Source: Planococcus kocurii (GTDB lineage Bacteria; Bacillota; Bacilli; Bacillales_A; Planococcaceae). From it: a stretch of DNA of 64,000 nt. The translations under genes and the position numbers were made by a program. Below are positions 1 to 10,036 of the stretch, one piece after another; position 1 is the stretch's first letter, and every line of letters begins with the position of its first letter. Under the pieces are notes generated by a model. It had not been told where the DNA came from, did not search any database, and saw only the letters and a program-made list of their open reading frames with translations. The stretch covers positions 2,782,501-2,846,500 of the forward strand of contig NZ_CP013661.2 in the NCBI RefSeq assembly GCF_001465835.2. The letters run 5' to 3'.

Positions 1-207
1 ACCAATAATGCCAAACCAAACGTTTTCTTGAATGAAAAATATTGCCGGAAAAATCAGTGCGCCTAAAACAGCATATGGAATATTGCGCAGCACATTTTGT
101 ACGGCTGCAGGCAACTCGCGGCCTTCTAGAAAAGTTAGCGGAATGGCACGAGGAATATACGTTACGACAGCCATGCCAAGGATCATCCACCAATACCAAG
201 AATTCAT
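1..207 (-). CDS. azlD: AzlD family branched-chain amino acid transport protein (partial, C-terminus off the window)
   Basis: Reading leftward from an ATG at 207, this gives about 69 residues before the window edge. The start has the typical AzlD pattern: a hydrophobic N-terminus followed by VTYIPRAIPL and a second hydrophobic stretch. AzlD is the small membrane subunit that works with AzlC to export branched-chain amino acids and analogues such as azaleucine. Its start codon overlaps the azlC stop in an ATGA (207-204), so the pair is translationally coupled in one leftward operon. The family is about 100-110 residues, so roughly a third is missing here because of the window edge, not because of a break in the gene. 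Confidence 0.88.
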   Translation of the reverse strand, partial: MNSWYWWMILGMAVVTYIPRAIPLTFLEGRELPAAVQNVLRNIPYAVLGALIFPAIFFIQENVWFGIIG

Positions 208-899
208 GTTGCCTTCACACCTTTCCGAGAAATCCATTCAATGAAGATTGCGGATACTAAAGTTGAAACCATAATGGCCCACCCCGTTGAAAGCCATTCC
301 GTAAAGTAAAACAGGGAATTGGCCAGACCTGCCAAAATAGCTAGACTGACGACTTTTCGATTGCCGCGCATTGAAGGTACTAACAATCCAACGAACATTG
401 CATAAAGTGCTATTGTCATAGAAGCTTGTAGGAATTGCGGCAAGTTGGCACCGATTAAATGACCGATTGCTGTAAATATGACCCAACTTCCATAAGCGAT
501 GACGATAACACCAACAGCAAACGCAGTAGATAATTTAGTGCCCTTTTGTGTAGCTAATACAGAAAAAGTTTCGTCCGTAATTCCAAACGCGTAAAGCGCT
601 TTTTTCCAGCGATCGTCAGGCTGCATCTTTTCGTTGAGTGCCGCCGTCATAAGGAAATGACGGATGTTGACGATAAAGGTATTTAACACAATCAAGACTG
701 GAGCGACTCCAGCTGTAATGAGAGAAAGTGAAATATACTGTGCTGCACCAGCAAAAACAAAAATACTCATCGCCGTGGCTTGTAGTAAAGAAAGCCCAGT
801 AGTCTTTGCTAATAAACCAAAGGTCAATGCAATTGGAAAATAACCAATCGCAATGCTAGTTCCAGCCTTTAATCCAGCAGAAAACTCACGTCCGTTCAT
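204..899 (-). CDS. azlC: AzlC family branched-chain amino acid exporter subunit
   Basis: 231 residues, the usual AzlC length. The N-terminus contains the conserved pattern of the family (GIAIGYFPIA-like, here SIAIGYFPIALTFGLLA) and the protein has several hydrophobic segments consistent with a polytopic inner membrane protein. AzlC with AzlD exports branched-chain amino acids. The start ATG at 899 is preceded by GGGAGCG. It is the first gene of the azlCD operon, transcribed leftward away from the VTT gene. A weak CodY-like sequence lies upstream but is too poor a match to call. Confidence 0.9.
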   Translation of the reverse strand: MNGREFSAGLKAGTSIAIGYFPIALTFGLLAKTTGLSLLQATAMSIFVFAGAAQYISLSLITAGVAPVLIVLNTFIVNIRHFLMTAALNEKMQPDDRWKKALYAFGITDETFSVLATQKGTKLSTAFAVGVIVIAYGSWVIFTAIGHLIGANLPQFLQASMTIALYAMFVGLLVPSMRGNRKVVSLAILAGLANSLFYFTEWLSTGWAIMVSTLVSAIFIEWISRKGVKAT

Positions 900-1038
900 T
901 TTTTTCGCTCCCTATGTATAAGTATTTCCTTTTCCAAACTCTTTGAAAGAGTGTAAAGTAATTATAATAGCATAGCACAAAAGCTTTTTAGTTTGGGCTA
1001 GTATTTTGAAAAATTAAACAGATTAAAGGACTGAGCTT

Positions 1039-1668
1039 ATGACAGAGTTTTTTTCTATGGAGAATATTGTTGAATTGACCCAGTCCTACCGAGCATTTGG
1101 TCCATTAATCGGCTTCTTGTTGCCGTTTATCGAAGCCTTCTTGCCGTTTTTACCATTATTTGTTTTTGTTTTTGCTAATGCCACGGCTTATGGATTATGG
1201 TTTGGGTTCTTGCTATCTTGGGGTGGCTCAGTAATTGGCGCTTATGCTGTGTTTTTACTGGTCCGCAAATACGGGCGAGCCCGCTTCATGAATTTTATGA
1301 CGCGTCATGACAAAGTACAAAAATTGATTCACTGGGTAGAACGCAATGGTTTTGGTCCGTTATTTCTATTGCTTTGCTTACCTTTTACACCATCTGCGCT
1401 TGTTAATCTTGTGGCTGGCTTATCCAATATCCGCAAGCATTATTATTTATTGACGGTGATGGCGGGAAAACTTGTTATGGTCTTTACAATTTCTTATGTG
1501 GGTTACGATCTGCGTGCGCTTTTTACACAACCAATTAGAACGGCAATTGTGATCGCAGTCATTATTTTATTGTATGTAATCGGTAAAATTCTTGAAAAGC
1601 GATTACATAAAAAAGTGGAAGCGGATTTTCGCTTAGCAAAAGAAGAACGCAAAAAACAACAACAGTAA
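1039..1668 (+). CDS. TVP38/TMEM64 (VTT domain) family membrane protein
   Basis: 209 residues with about five hydrophobic segments. It carries VTT/DedA-type features: a hydrophobic re-entrant region around residues 20-55 with LPFIEAFLPFLPLFVF, a G-rich stretch SWGGSVIGAY and the RNGFGPLFLLLCLPFTPSALVNLVAGL region typical of the family. VTT proteins are implicated in lipid scrambling or transport across membranes; the substrate here cannot be told. The C-terminus is a charged tail rich in K and E. It precedes addB by about 70 bp; the LexA-controlled promoter before addB suggests addB is separately transcribed. YtxB/YhjE-like naming is possible but not certain. Confidence 0.82.
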   Translation: MTEFFSMENIVELTQSYRAFGPLIGFLLPFIEAFLPFLPLFVFVFANATAYGLWFGFLLSWGGSVIGAYAVFLLVRKYGRARFMNFMTRHDKVQKLIHWVERNGFGPLFLLLCLPFTPSALVNLVAGLSNIRKHYYLLTVMAGKLVMVFTISYVGYDLRALFTQPIRTAIVIAVIILLYVIGKILEKRLHKKVEADFRLAKEERKKQQQ

Positions 1669-1704
1669 GTCATTCCAAAGGTGGCAATCAAATTTTAATA
1701 AACG

Positions 1705-1725
1705 TATAATGAGAACAAATGTTCT
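1705..1725 (+). promoter_or_regulatory. addB promoter -10 with overlapping LexA (DinR) box
   Basis: A TATAAT at 1705-1710 is followed after one base by AGAACAAATGTTCT (1712-1725). This fits the Bacillus LexA/DinR consensus CGAACRNRYGTTCG in all twelve inner positions and is a near-perfect dyad. It covers the expected transcription start of addB, the position expected for a repressor. The -35 is not clear. The same arrangement is found before the Y-family polymerase gene at 58.5 kb, which supports it being real. Confidence 0.8.
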
Positions 1726-1741
1726 TTTGGGGAGTGGTTAT

Positions 1742-4700
1742 ATGTCTTTGCGCATTGTATACGGCAGAGCGGGAGCGGGAAAAACTCGTTTTGTTCAAGA
1801 AGAAATAGTAGATGAATTGAAACGACAAGCAGACGGAGAACCGATTTTCCTCATCGTTCCGGATCAGATGTCGTTTTCCACCGAATATCAGCTTGCGGCA
1901 GATTACGGCATGAACGGGATGATTCGAGCACAGGCCGTTACTTTTAAACGACTGGCTTGGCGTGTGCTACAAGAAGTTGGAGGCATAAGCAGGAAAGAAG
2001 TGGATACTTTCGGATACCGCATGCTCATCCGCAGCTTATTGGAAGATCACCGAGATGATTTTCAATTATTTCGTCGGGCAGCCGGCAAAAGAGGTTTTAC
2101 CGACCAAATTGAACAACTAGTGAAAGAGTTCGCTCGCTACTGTGTGGATTGTCTAGAATTGGGATCAATCCGTTCTTCATTAACTGAAGCTGGGGCGCCG
2201 AGAACGCTGCTCGATAAAGCACAAGACCTCGAACTAATCCTTACCGAGATTGAAAATCGTTTAGGAAAAGTTTTTGTTGATTCTGAAGGTCACTTGGCTT
2301 TACTGAGTGAAAAAATTCCATATTCGGATCTAGTGAAATCAGCGACGATCTACATTGATGGATTTGTAACATTTACAGCGAGAGAATACGAAATTCTTTT
2401 TGAATTAATGAAACATGCTAAATCGGTGACGATTGCCTTACCGATGGATGAACAAACAGATCCAAACGACGAACAGGCTTTATTTTATCAGTCTGCTAAT
2501 ACGGCCAGACGATTAACTGAACAAGCTGCGAAAGAAGGCATCGAGATTGACCATTCGGTGCATTTGGATTTGTCACGCCGATTTACTAATTCAGAACTTC
2601 AACATATTGAACAGCATTTTGACGTGTTTCCAACTCCAACAATTCAAGGATCAGGTCATGTTACGCTAGTCGAGGCCTCAAACAGAAGAGCTGAGATGCA
2701 TGCGGTGGCACGCGCGATAAGAGACCAAGTAAGAAGTGGGTTTCGTTATAATGAAATTGCCATCCTCTACAGACAGCCTGAAATTTATGATGAACTGATT
2801 AATACTATTTTTCCGCAATACGAAATTCCTTATTTTATTAGTCAAAAAAAATCGATGCTCCATCATCCATTGATCGAATTCAGCCGCTCTATTCTTGAAG
2901 CAGTTGTCAATAATTATTCCTATGAATCAATTTTTCGGGCAGTTAAGACGGATTTGTTTTTTCCTCAAGGACCTGTCTCCAAATGGAGAGAACGCAGTGA
3001 TGTGCTGGAGAACTTTGTCATAGCAAATGGGATATACGGAGAGCGTTGGTTTGAGGAAAAGCGCTGGTTTTACAAAAAATACCGTGGACTGGAATTTCAT
3101 ACGTCAATTCAAACAGATGAAGAATTGGCAGCTCAACTAGAGCTTCACGCAGTTCGTGATTTAATCAGAGAACCGATGGCACAGTTAAAAGAACAATTAA
3201 AACTTAGTAAAACAGGAAGAGATATAGCGGAATCACTGTTTCTTTTCATAGAAAAAATGAACGTTTACGCCAAAATTCAAGATTTGAGAGAACGCGAAGA
3301 ACAGGAACATCGTCTATTAGCGGCTACCGAACACGAACAGGCCTGGAACCAGTGGATCGGTGTACTGGATCAGTTTGTGTTGATGTTTGGAGATAAAGAA
3401 ATCGATTTACCAACAGCGGTGAAAATCTTAGACGAGGGTTTTGAGACGCTAGAATTTTCACGAATTCCGCCTTCATTAGATCAAGTCATGGTATCCAAAA
3501 TTGATTTAGCGCGTTTGATGGATATCAAATCGGTATTCGTCGTCGGAGCTAATGATGGAGTATTGCCGAAGCGAATCGAGCAAGATGGGATTTTGACGGA
3601 TACAGACCGTGAATGGTTTGCGCAGATCGGGTTTGAACTAGCGCCAACTTCGAAAATGCGTTTAATGGATGAGACTTATATGGTTTACCGTGCATTTACC
3701 TCTGCATCGGATTTGTTGACGGTGTCGTTTCCGATTGCAGATGAGGAAGGCAAAGCACTGTTGCCTTCTCTTTATATTCAAAAGCTGAAAGATATGTTAG
3801 CGATTGAAACGATTCCTGCTGTTATCGATCCGGAAGAGCTACTAAACGCTTCTCCATTGGCATATATTTCGCATCCACGAGCGAGTTTAGCTTATTTAAC
3901 GTCGCAAATTCGCGGTGGGGATTTGTCAGCAGAATGGCATGCCGTTTTACATTACTATCAAGAAGATCCATTTTGGTCTTCTGTCATTCACCGCATTTTA
4001 GCGCCACTTAAGCCCAATACAGCGGATTCACTGCGCAAAAACATTGCAGATCCTTTATATGGTACGCCAATTTCCTCTAGCGTTTCACGAGTTGAAACGT
4101 ATTATGGCTGTCCGTTTGCGCATTATGTGGCATATGGTTTACGCCTTGAAGAAAGAAGTCAATATAAATTAGCAGCTCCTGCTATGGGTGATCTTTTTCA
4201 TGCAGCGATTAAATGGATATCAGATGAAGTGTTGCGACTTGGCGTATCCTGGTCATCACTGACAAAAACACAGTGTCAAAACTTAGCGAAACAGGCAATT
4301 GAACAATTATCGCCTTATTTCGTCAATCATATCTTAATTAGTTCACACCGCTATCGTTATATTCAACATAAACTAGAAGGGATTATTCGTCAGACAGCCT
4401 TCATGTTAAGCAAGCACGCCAAAGTTTCTGGCTTTGTCCCAGTTGCACTTGAGGTAGGGTTTGGACCGAAAGAAACCATTCCACCACTTGAAATCTCTTT
4501 AAAAGATGGTCGCAAAATGAATGTCCGCGGACGCATTGATCGAATTGATTCGACTGAAATCCACGGCAAACCGTATTTACGTGTCGTCGATTACAAATCA
4601 TCTAAACAAGGTCTTGACCTTAGTAATGTCTATCACGGTCTGTCGCTACAGACTTTTACGTATTTAGATGTAGCATTGACACATGCTGATCGCTGGCTTG

Positions 4701-5218
4701 GAAAAGAAGCCGAACCTGCTGGCGTACTGTACTTCCATATGCACAATCCTATGCTAAAGCTCACAAAGTTGATGACGGCTGAAGAGTTAGAAGAAGAACT
4801 GGCAAAATCCTTTAAAATGAATGGCTTGGTCGTGGAAGATCCAGAAGTAATTCAAGCGATGGATGACGGCATAGATGGCTATTCCAACGTTATACCTGTG
4901 AGACTCAACAAAAGTGGTGCAGTATCAGCTAGCCAATCAAAAACAGTCATGAAAGAAGACATGCAAGCCATTCGGCGGTTTGTCCGTGGCAAGCACCAAA
5001 ATGCCGGGAATGGCATACTAGAAGGCAATACGAGCATTACTCCTTATAAAGTAAAAGAAGATACACCTTGTCAATTTTGTTCTTATCGCTCGGTTTGTCA
5101 ATTTGATCCGGCAGATCCACAGCAAAACTACCGAAAACTTTCAGCTTTATCACCCCAACAGGCAGTTGAATTGATTAGAAAGGAGACCGCTGCAGATGAT
5201 ACCGAAAAAACCGATTGA
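1742..5218 (+). CDS. addB: ATP-dependent helicase/deoxyribonuclease subunit B (AddB)
   Basis: 1158 residues. AddB pairs with AddA to process double-strand DNA breaks for RecA loading and to recognise Chi. The N-terminal nucleotide-binding motif GRAGAGKT is at residues 8-15. The C-terminal nuclease domain shows VVDYKSSKQG around D950, and the four cysteines of the Fe-S cluster are present: C790 (GCPFAHY) and C1110, C1113, C1119 (CQFCSYRSVC). I chose ATG 1742, 8-10 bases after GGGGAGTGG, instead of the ATG at 1709, which lies almost on the -10 and in front of the LexA box. The 3' end overlaps addA by 23 bases. Expected to be SOS-controlled through the LexA box at 1712-1725. Confidence 0.96.
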   Translation: MSLRIVYGRAGAGKTRFVQEEIVDELKRQADGEPIFLIVPDQMSFSTEYQLAADYGMNGMIRAQAVTFKRLAWRVLQEVGGISRKEVDTFGYRMLIRSLLEDHRDDFQLFRRAAGKRGFTDQIEQLVKEFARYCVDCLELGSIRSSLTEAGAPRTLLDKAQDLELILTEIENRLGKVFVDSEGHLALLSEKIPYSDLVKSATIYIDGFVTFTAREYEILFELMKHAKSVTIALPMDEQTDPNDEQALFYQSANTARRLTEQAAKEGIEIDHSVHLDLSRRFTNSELQHIEQHFDVFPTPTIQGSGHVTLVEASNRRAEMHAVARAIRDQVRSGFRYNEIAILYRQPEIYDELINTIFPQYEIPYFISQKKSMLHHPLIEFSRSILEAVVNNYSYESIFRAVKTDLFFPQGPVSKWRERSDVLENFVIANGIYGERWFEEKRWFYKKYRGLEFHTSIQTDEELAAQLELHAVRDLIREPMAQLKEQLKLSKTGRDIAESLFLFIEKMNVYAKIQDLREREEQEHRLLAATEHEQAWNQWIGVLDQFVLMFGDKEIDLPTAVKILDEGFETLEFSRIPPSLDQVMVSKIDLARLMDIKSVFVVGANDGVLPKRIEQDGILTDTDREWFAQIGFELAPTSKMRLMDETYMVYRAFTSASDLLTVSFPIADEEGKALLPSLYIQKLKDMLAIETIPAVIDPEELLNASPLAYISHPRASLAYLTSQIRGGDLSAEWHAVLHYYQEDPFWSSVIHRILAPLKPNTADSLRKNIADPLYGTPISSSVSRVETYYGCPFAHYVAYGLRLEERSQYKLAAPAMGDLFHAAIKWISDEVLRLGVSWSSLTKTQCQNLAKQAIEQLSPYFVNHILISSHRYRYIQHKLEGIIRQTAFMLSKHAKVSGFVPVALEVGFGPKETIPPLEISLKDGRKMNVRGRIDRIDSTEIHGKPYLRVVDYKSSKQGLDLSNVYHGLSLQTFTYLDVALTHADRWLGKEAEPAGVLYFHMHNPMLKLTKLMTAEELEEELAKSFKMNGLVVEDPEVIQAMDDGIDGYSNVIPVRLNKSGAVSASQSKTVMKEDMQAIRRFVRGKHQNAGNGILEGNTSITPYKVKEDTPCQFCSYRSVCQFDPADPQQNYRKLSALSPQQAVELIRKETAADDTEKTD

Positions 5219-8200
5219 TGCCACATGGACCGATGAACAATGGCAAGCAATTTGGGCAAAAGGACAAGATATGCTCGTGTCAGCCGCAGCTGGTTCAGGA
5301 AAAACAGCTGTTTTGATTAATCGTATGATTGAAAAAGTATTGGCCGAAGAAGATCCTATATCCGTAGACGAACTTTTAGTCGTTACGTTTACCAATGCGT
5401 CAGCTGCTGAAATGCGTCACCGAATGGCAAATGCTTTGGAACGAGCAGTTGCAGAAAATCCTGAATCGACTCATTTAAGAAAACAATTGCGCCTAATTAA
5501 TAAAGCACAAATTTCCACGTTGCATTCTTTTTGTTTGCAAGTCGTAAAACAATACGCGTATTTACTGGAAATTGATCCAGGTTTCCGGATTGCTGGAGAA
5601 ACTGAAGCTGCATTGTTGCGGGATGATGTACTTGAAGCCGTTCTTGAAACAGCTTACGAAGGACAAGGCGCAGAGGCGGTGTACCGCTTAGCAGACAGTT
5701 TTACTTCTGATCGCAGCGACCAAGCAATGGAAGTTCTTCTCAGCAAGCTTTACGATTACTCACGTGTGCATCCTGATCCTGAAGCTTGGCTAGTACAAGT
5801 GCCCGCGTTATACAATGTACCGGCATCTTCCACAGTTGATGAACTGCCGTTTATTGACGATTTAAAATTGACGATACGTCATGCTTTGGAAGAAGCGTTG
5901 CAGTTAACTCGAGAAGGACTTGAGTTGGCGATACAGCCAAATGGTCCAAGCGTACTAGAAGTAACCTTTAAAACAGACGCGGAGGTCATCCAGGCAGCCA
6001 TTGTTTCTTTGGAGGATTCTTGGGACAGCCTTTCCGATTTTTCGAAAACGTTTAAATGGGAAAAGGCAGCAAGTATTCGCAAAGATTCGTGTGACCCAGA
6101 CATTGCAGAAGAAGCAAAAGCTAGACGCAATGAAGTAAAGAAAATTGTCAGTGGATTGTTTGACGCCTATTTTACTCGCTCGCCCAAACGCTTACTTGAA
6201 GAAATGCGCGAAATGGCACCTATGATGAAAACCTTAGTTGAGCTCACACAACAGTTTGCAGAGCAATACAAGGCGTTGAAAATTGATAAAGCGTTAGTAG
6301 ATTTTTCTGATCTTGAGCATTATGCATTAGAAATTTTAATGGATGAGGGCAAGCCTTCTGTAATTGCGGAAGAATACCAAAGTCGCTTTAAAGAAGTGTT
6401 AGTGGATGAATATCAAGATACGAATTTGCTTCAAGAAACAATTTTGAACCTCGTAAAATCCGGCGGAGAACAAGACGGCAATCTCTTTATGGTAGGAGAC
6501 GTTAAACAATCCATCTACCGTTTCCGTCTCGCCGAACCAATGCTCTTTTTAGGGAAATATGCTCGTTTTCGCTACGATGCAAAAGATACCGGATTGCGAA
6601 TTGATTTAAATGCAAACTTCAGAAGCCGTAAAGAAATACTAGACGGTACCAATTATATTTTTTCTCAAATTATGGGACGACGAGTGGGAGAAATTGACTA
6701 TGATGAAGCAGCGGCGCTAAAAGCAAAAGCTCCTTATCCGGAACAGCCAATTCCGATTAAATTGGCTTTGATTCACGAACCTGAAACGGAAGAGGAATTA
6801 GTAGACGAAGACTTGGTGAAATCGCAATGGGAAGCCCGTTTTATCGCCAAAAAAATCAAGAAACTGATGGACGGCCAAACAATGGTTAACGATCCATGGA
6901 CCCGGCAACAACGAAAACTGGAATATCGCGATATTGTAGTCCTGATGCGTTCTATGACTTGGTCAGGAGACTTTGTAGACGAATTTAAGATGGCTGGAAT
7001 TCCGCTGTATGCAGAATTAAGAGGAGGCTATTTTGAGGCGCTTGAAGTGATGATTATGCTCAACACATTGCGTGTCATTGATAATCCTTACCAAGACATT
7101 CCACTGGCTTCTGTTTTACGTGCACCATTTGTTGGATTAAAGGAAAATGAATTAGCTGAAATCCGCTTAGCGGCACCTCAAGCTTCATTTTATGAAGCAG
7201 TAAAAACCTTTATGCGTGCGGGTACTGGAATTGATCCCGCTGCCGCTGAGAAGTTGCAACGTTTCGTTCTTCAACTAGATCAGTGGCGAAACCTTGCGCG
7301 TCGTGGTTCTCTGGCAGAGTTAATATGGCAGGTGTATTTAGACACCAATTATTATGAGATGGCCGGTGCGATGACAAATGGCAAACAACGGACAGCTAAT
7401 TTACGTGCTTTACATGACCGGGCATTAGAATATGAAAAAACATCGTTTCGTGGACTGTTCCGGTTCCTACGCTTTATTGACCGGATGCGTGAGCGTGGAG
7501 ATGATCTAGGAACTGCAAAATCACTTAGTGAAAAAGAAAATGTCGTTCGGCTTATGACGGTTCATAAGTCAAAAGGACTTGAGTTTCCCGTCGTCTTTTT
7601 TGCGGGTACCGGTCGTTCATTTAATGAAATGGATTTCAGAAAATCGTATTTGTTTGATCAAGATTATGGACTAGCAGTAAAAGCAGTCAATCCGGATACA
7701 AGAATCGAATATACGTCGTTGCCGTTTCTGGCGGTCAGAGAAATGAAACAGCTACAGATGAAAGCGGAAGAAATGCGGGTTTTGTATGTAGCGATGACAC
7801 GAGCAAAAGAGCAATTATTTTTGACCGCTTCTGTTAAAGAGATTGATAAGCTAGTTGAAAAGTGGAAAGTCAGCACACATGATGTGCTGCTGCCAGATTT
7901 TATGCGTTCACGTGCAAAAGGGTATTTAGACTGGATTGGTCCAGCTGTAGCTAGACATCCTGATGCCAAAGAGTCATTAAACAGTAACGGCAATTTGCTT
8001 AACCATTGTTCTCATTTTGATGTTGAAATTATCGAATCTCAAACCTTGCTTCCAGCTATAGTGGGTTTGGATGAATTGCTAGAAGACAAGAGTACAGCTG
8101 AAGATTATCAGCAACTCGTCAATGAGCGTTTCAATTATCAGTATCCACACCAGCGGGCAGTCGACAAACGCTCTAAACAGTCGGTGACGGAAATGAAAAG

Positions 8201-8804
8201 ACTGCAGATGTTGCAGCGTCTGGATGAACCCGAATCCTTCGTTCAAACAGCAAAACCTAAAACGGCAAAACTGCTGCACCGGCCAGATTTCATGATGGAC
8301 AAACAGTTGTCAGCAGCTGATGTTGGAACGGCTGTCCACGCGGTCATGCAACATATCCCATTGGATCGTACGATGACTGCTAGTGAAATAAAAGAATTCA
8401 TCGACAGTTTAGTTGGGATGGAAATTTTGTCGCCTGCTGAAGGAAAAGTAGTGAGTGTTAAAGAAATTGAACGCTTTTATAAAAGCGAAACAGCTGGACG
8501 TCTACGCTTAGCGAAAAATATTAAACGAGAAGTACCTTTCACCTATGCCAAAAAAGACGCTGATGGAGACCATCAAATTATCCAAGGAATCGTCGATTGT
8601 CTATTTGAAGAACAAGATGGCTGGGTTTTGCTGGATTATAAAACCGATCGCGTTGCGAATATGGGCAATGTGACAGATGAAATGACCGAACGCTATAGCG
8701 TCCAGCTGACTGTCTACCAAGAAGCAGTCGAGTCAATCCTGAGAATTCCAATAAAAGAACGGTGGCTCTATTTGTTTGCAGCGAGTCAAGAAGTGATTAT
8801 TTAG
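5196..8804 (+). CDS. addA: ATP-dependent helicase/nuclease subunit A (AddA)
   Basis: 1202 residues, a UvrD/Rep-type SF1A helicase with a C-terminal RecB-family nuclease. Walker A AAAGSGKT lies near residues 29-36, motif II VDEYQDTN near residue 404, helicase motif VMLMTVHKSKGLEF-like (RLMTVHKSKGLEFPVVF) near residue 790, and the nuclease motif VLLDYKTDRV near residue 1147. It forms the AddAB helicase-nuclease with the upstream addB product. The ATG at 5196 follows AGAAAGGAGA with good spacing and lies inside the addB 3' end, implying coupled translation. Unlike in B. subtilis, sbcD and sbcC do not follow; the next gene is a DUF418 membrane protein. Confidence 0.96.
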   Translation: MIPKKPIDATWTDEQWQAIWAKGQDMLVSAAAGSGKTAVLINRMIEKVLAEEDPISVDELLVVTFTNASAAEMRHRMANALERAVAENPESTHLRKQLRLINKAQISTLHSFCLQVVKQYAYLLEIDPGFRIAGETEAALLRDDVLEAVLETAYEGQGAEAVYRLADSFTSDRSDQAMEVLLSKLYDYSRVHPDPEAWLVQVPALYNVPASSTVDELPFIDDLKLTIRHALEEALQLTREGLELAIQPNGPSVLEVTFKTDAEVIQAAIVSLEDSWDSLSDFSKTFKWEKAASIRKDSCDPDIAEEAKARRNEVKKIVSGLFDAYFTRSPKRLLEEMREMAPMMKTLVELTQQFAEQYKALKIDKALVDFSDLEHYALEILMDEGKPSVIAEEYQSRFKEVLVDEYQDTNLLQETILNLVKSGGEQDGNLFMVGDVKQSIYRFRLAEPMLFLGKYARFRYDAKDTGLRIDLNANFRSRKEILDGTNYIFSQIMGRRVGEIDYDEAAALKAKAPYPEQPIPIKLALIHEPETEEELVDEDLVKSQWEARFIAKKIKKLMDGQTMVNDPWTRQQRKLEYRDIVVLMRSMTWSGDFVDEFKMAGIPLYAELRGGYFEALEVMIMLNTLRVIDNPYQDIPLASVLRAPFVGLKENELAEIRLAAPQASFYEAVKTFMRAGTGIDPAAAEKLQRFVLQLDQWRNLARRGSLAELIWQVYLDTNYYEMAGAMTNGKQRTANLRALHDRALEYEKTSFRGLFRFLRFIDRMRERGDDLGTAKSLSEKENVVRLMTVHKSKGLEFPVVFFAGTGRSFNEMDFRKSYLFDQDYGLAVKAVNPDTRIEYTSLPFLAVREMKQLQMKAEEMRVLYVAMTRAKEQLFLTASVKEIDKLVEKWKVSTHDVLLPDFMRSRAKGYLDWIGPAVARHPDAKESLNSNGNLLNHCSHFDVEIIESQTLLPAIVGLDELLEDKSTAEDYQQLVNERFNYQYPHQRAVDKRSKQSVTEMKRLQMLQRLDEPESFVQTAKPKTAKLLHRPDFMMDKQLSAADVGTAVHAVMQHIPLDRTMTASEIKEFIDSLVGMEILSPAEGKVVSVKEIERFYKSETAGRLRLAKNIKREVPFTYAKKDADGDHQIIQGIVDCLFEEQDGWVLLDYKTDRVANMGNVTDEMTERYSVQLTVYQEAVESILRIPIKERWLYLFAASQEVII

Positions 8805-8814
8805 GAGGATTATT

Positions 8815-9957
8815 TTGAACTTACAGCCAGTTTCTATTCAAGAACGAGTAACAGCGATTGATTTAATGAGGGGATTCTCACTGTTTGGCATTTTGATCGT
8901 TAACATGCTAGCTTTCCATTCGCCTTTTTTCTATATCGATCCATATAAGTGGTTTAATGGAGCGATGAATGAAGGAATCTATTTTGTTATCGATATATTC
9001 ATCCAAGGCAGTTTTTACCCGCTCTTTGCAATGTTGTTTGGCTATGGACTAGCCATGCAATATATGCGTGCAGAAGCGAATGGACGTCCCTTTATGCCTT
9101 TGGCTAGTAAACGACTTGTGGTTTTACTGTTATTCGGCATGATTCATGCCTTTTTGATTTGGTATGGGGATATTTTAATCACTTACGCCATTATGGGCTT
9201 TTTACTTATTGGCATGATTCGTTTGCCATCCAGTTGGTTAGTAGGATTTGGTGCGATCATTTATACAGTACCGCATGTATTGTTACTGGGTATTTTATTT
9301 TTAGCAGTAGCCGCTGATCCGAATATTTATGTTGGGTATATGGAAATCGAAAGTTCGATACAAGCGTATCAATCAGGGAGTTTTGCGGAAATTTTTAGCC
9401 AGCGATTGGCTGACTGGTCCTATAGCAATAATTTAGTTGGCTTTGTTATCTTAATAGCTACCATTCTGCCATTTCTAATGGTTGGAGCGGCTGCTGCAAA
9501 ATGGCGATTAATTGAACGAACACAGGAAAAGCGGAAATTGTGGCTGTTTTTAGCGATTGTCCCGCTGTTAATCGGTTTGGCGCTAAAATCTTTGCCGTTT
9601 CTATTAGAACCGAATTATGCTTTTGTTTATTTGCAAGATATTTTCGGAGGACCGCTTGTAGCAATTGGCTACGCGGCGATTATTGCTTTACTAGCTCAGA
9701 ACAACGCGATGCAGAAACTACTTTCTCCAGTTGCTAAAGTAGGACGCATGTCGTTAACGACTTATATTACGCAATCTATTTTTGCAACACTGATTTTCTA
9801 TTCATATGGATTGGGATTATATGGCCAAGTGGATTTGTTGACGGGGACATTGATTGCCATAGGTATTTTCGTGATTCAGCTTATTTTTGCGGAACTGTGG
9901 TTTGAGAAGTTTTCGCGTGGACCGCTTGAAAGTGTCTGGAGAAAATGGACTTATTGA
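8815..9957 (+). CDS. DUF418 domain-containing membrane protein (YeiB family)
   Basis: 380 residues starting with TTG at 8815, 7 bases after a strong GGAGG. The N-terminus has the family signature DLMRGFSLFGILIVNM, followed by many transmembrane segments (about ten), and the DUF418 region toward the C-terminus (GRMSLTTYITQSIFATLIF, then EKFSRGPLESVWRKWTY at the very end). The family is related to acyltransferase-type membrane proteins, but the substrate is unknown. It begins 10 bases after addA stops, so it is probably the last gene of the addBA transcript. That would make it SOS-co-regulated, which is inference. Confidence 0.88.
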   Translation: MNLQPVSIQERVTAIDLMRGFSLFGILIVNMLAFHSPFFYIDPYKWFNGAMNEGIYFVIDIFIQGSFYPLFAMLFGYGLAMQYMRAEANGRPFMPLASKRLVVLLLFGMIHAFLIWYGDILITYAIMGFLLIGMIRLPSSWLVGFGAIIYTVPHVLLLGILFLAVAADPNIYVGYMEIESSIQAYQSGSFAEIFSQRLADWSYSNNLVGFVILIATILPFLMVGAAAAKWRLIERTQEKRKLWLFLAIVPLLIGLALKSLPFLLEPNYAFVYLQDIFGGPLVAIGYAAIIALLAQNNAMQKLLSPVAKVGRMSLTTYITQSIFATLIFYSYGLGLYGQVDLLTGTLIAIGIFVIQLIFAELWFEKFSRGPLESVWRKWTY

Positions 9958-10036
9958 AATAATTTCGAAAAAACTAACAATTCAAAACCGTGAATGTGTA
10001 TAATGAATTCAACCACAGAAAAGGAGTGTTTGACGA

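Noticed and set aside
1000..1016. CodY box for azlCD
   Set aside because: Best alignment has only 11 of 15 matches on either strand; too weak to call.
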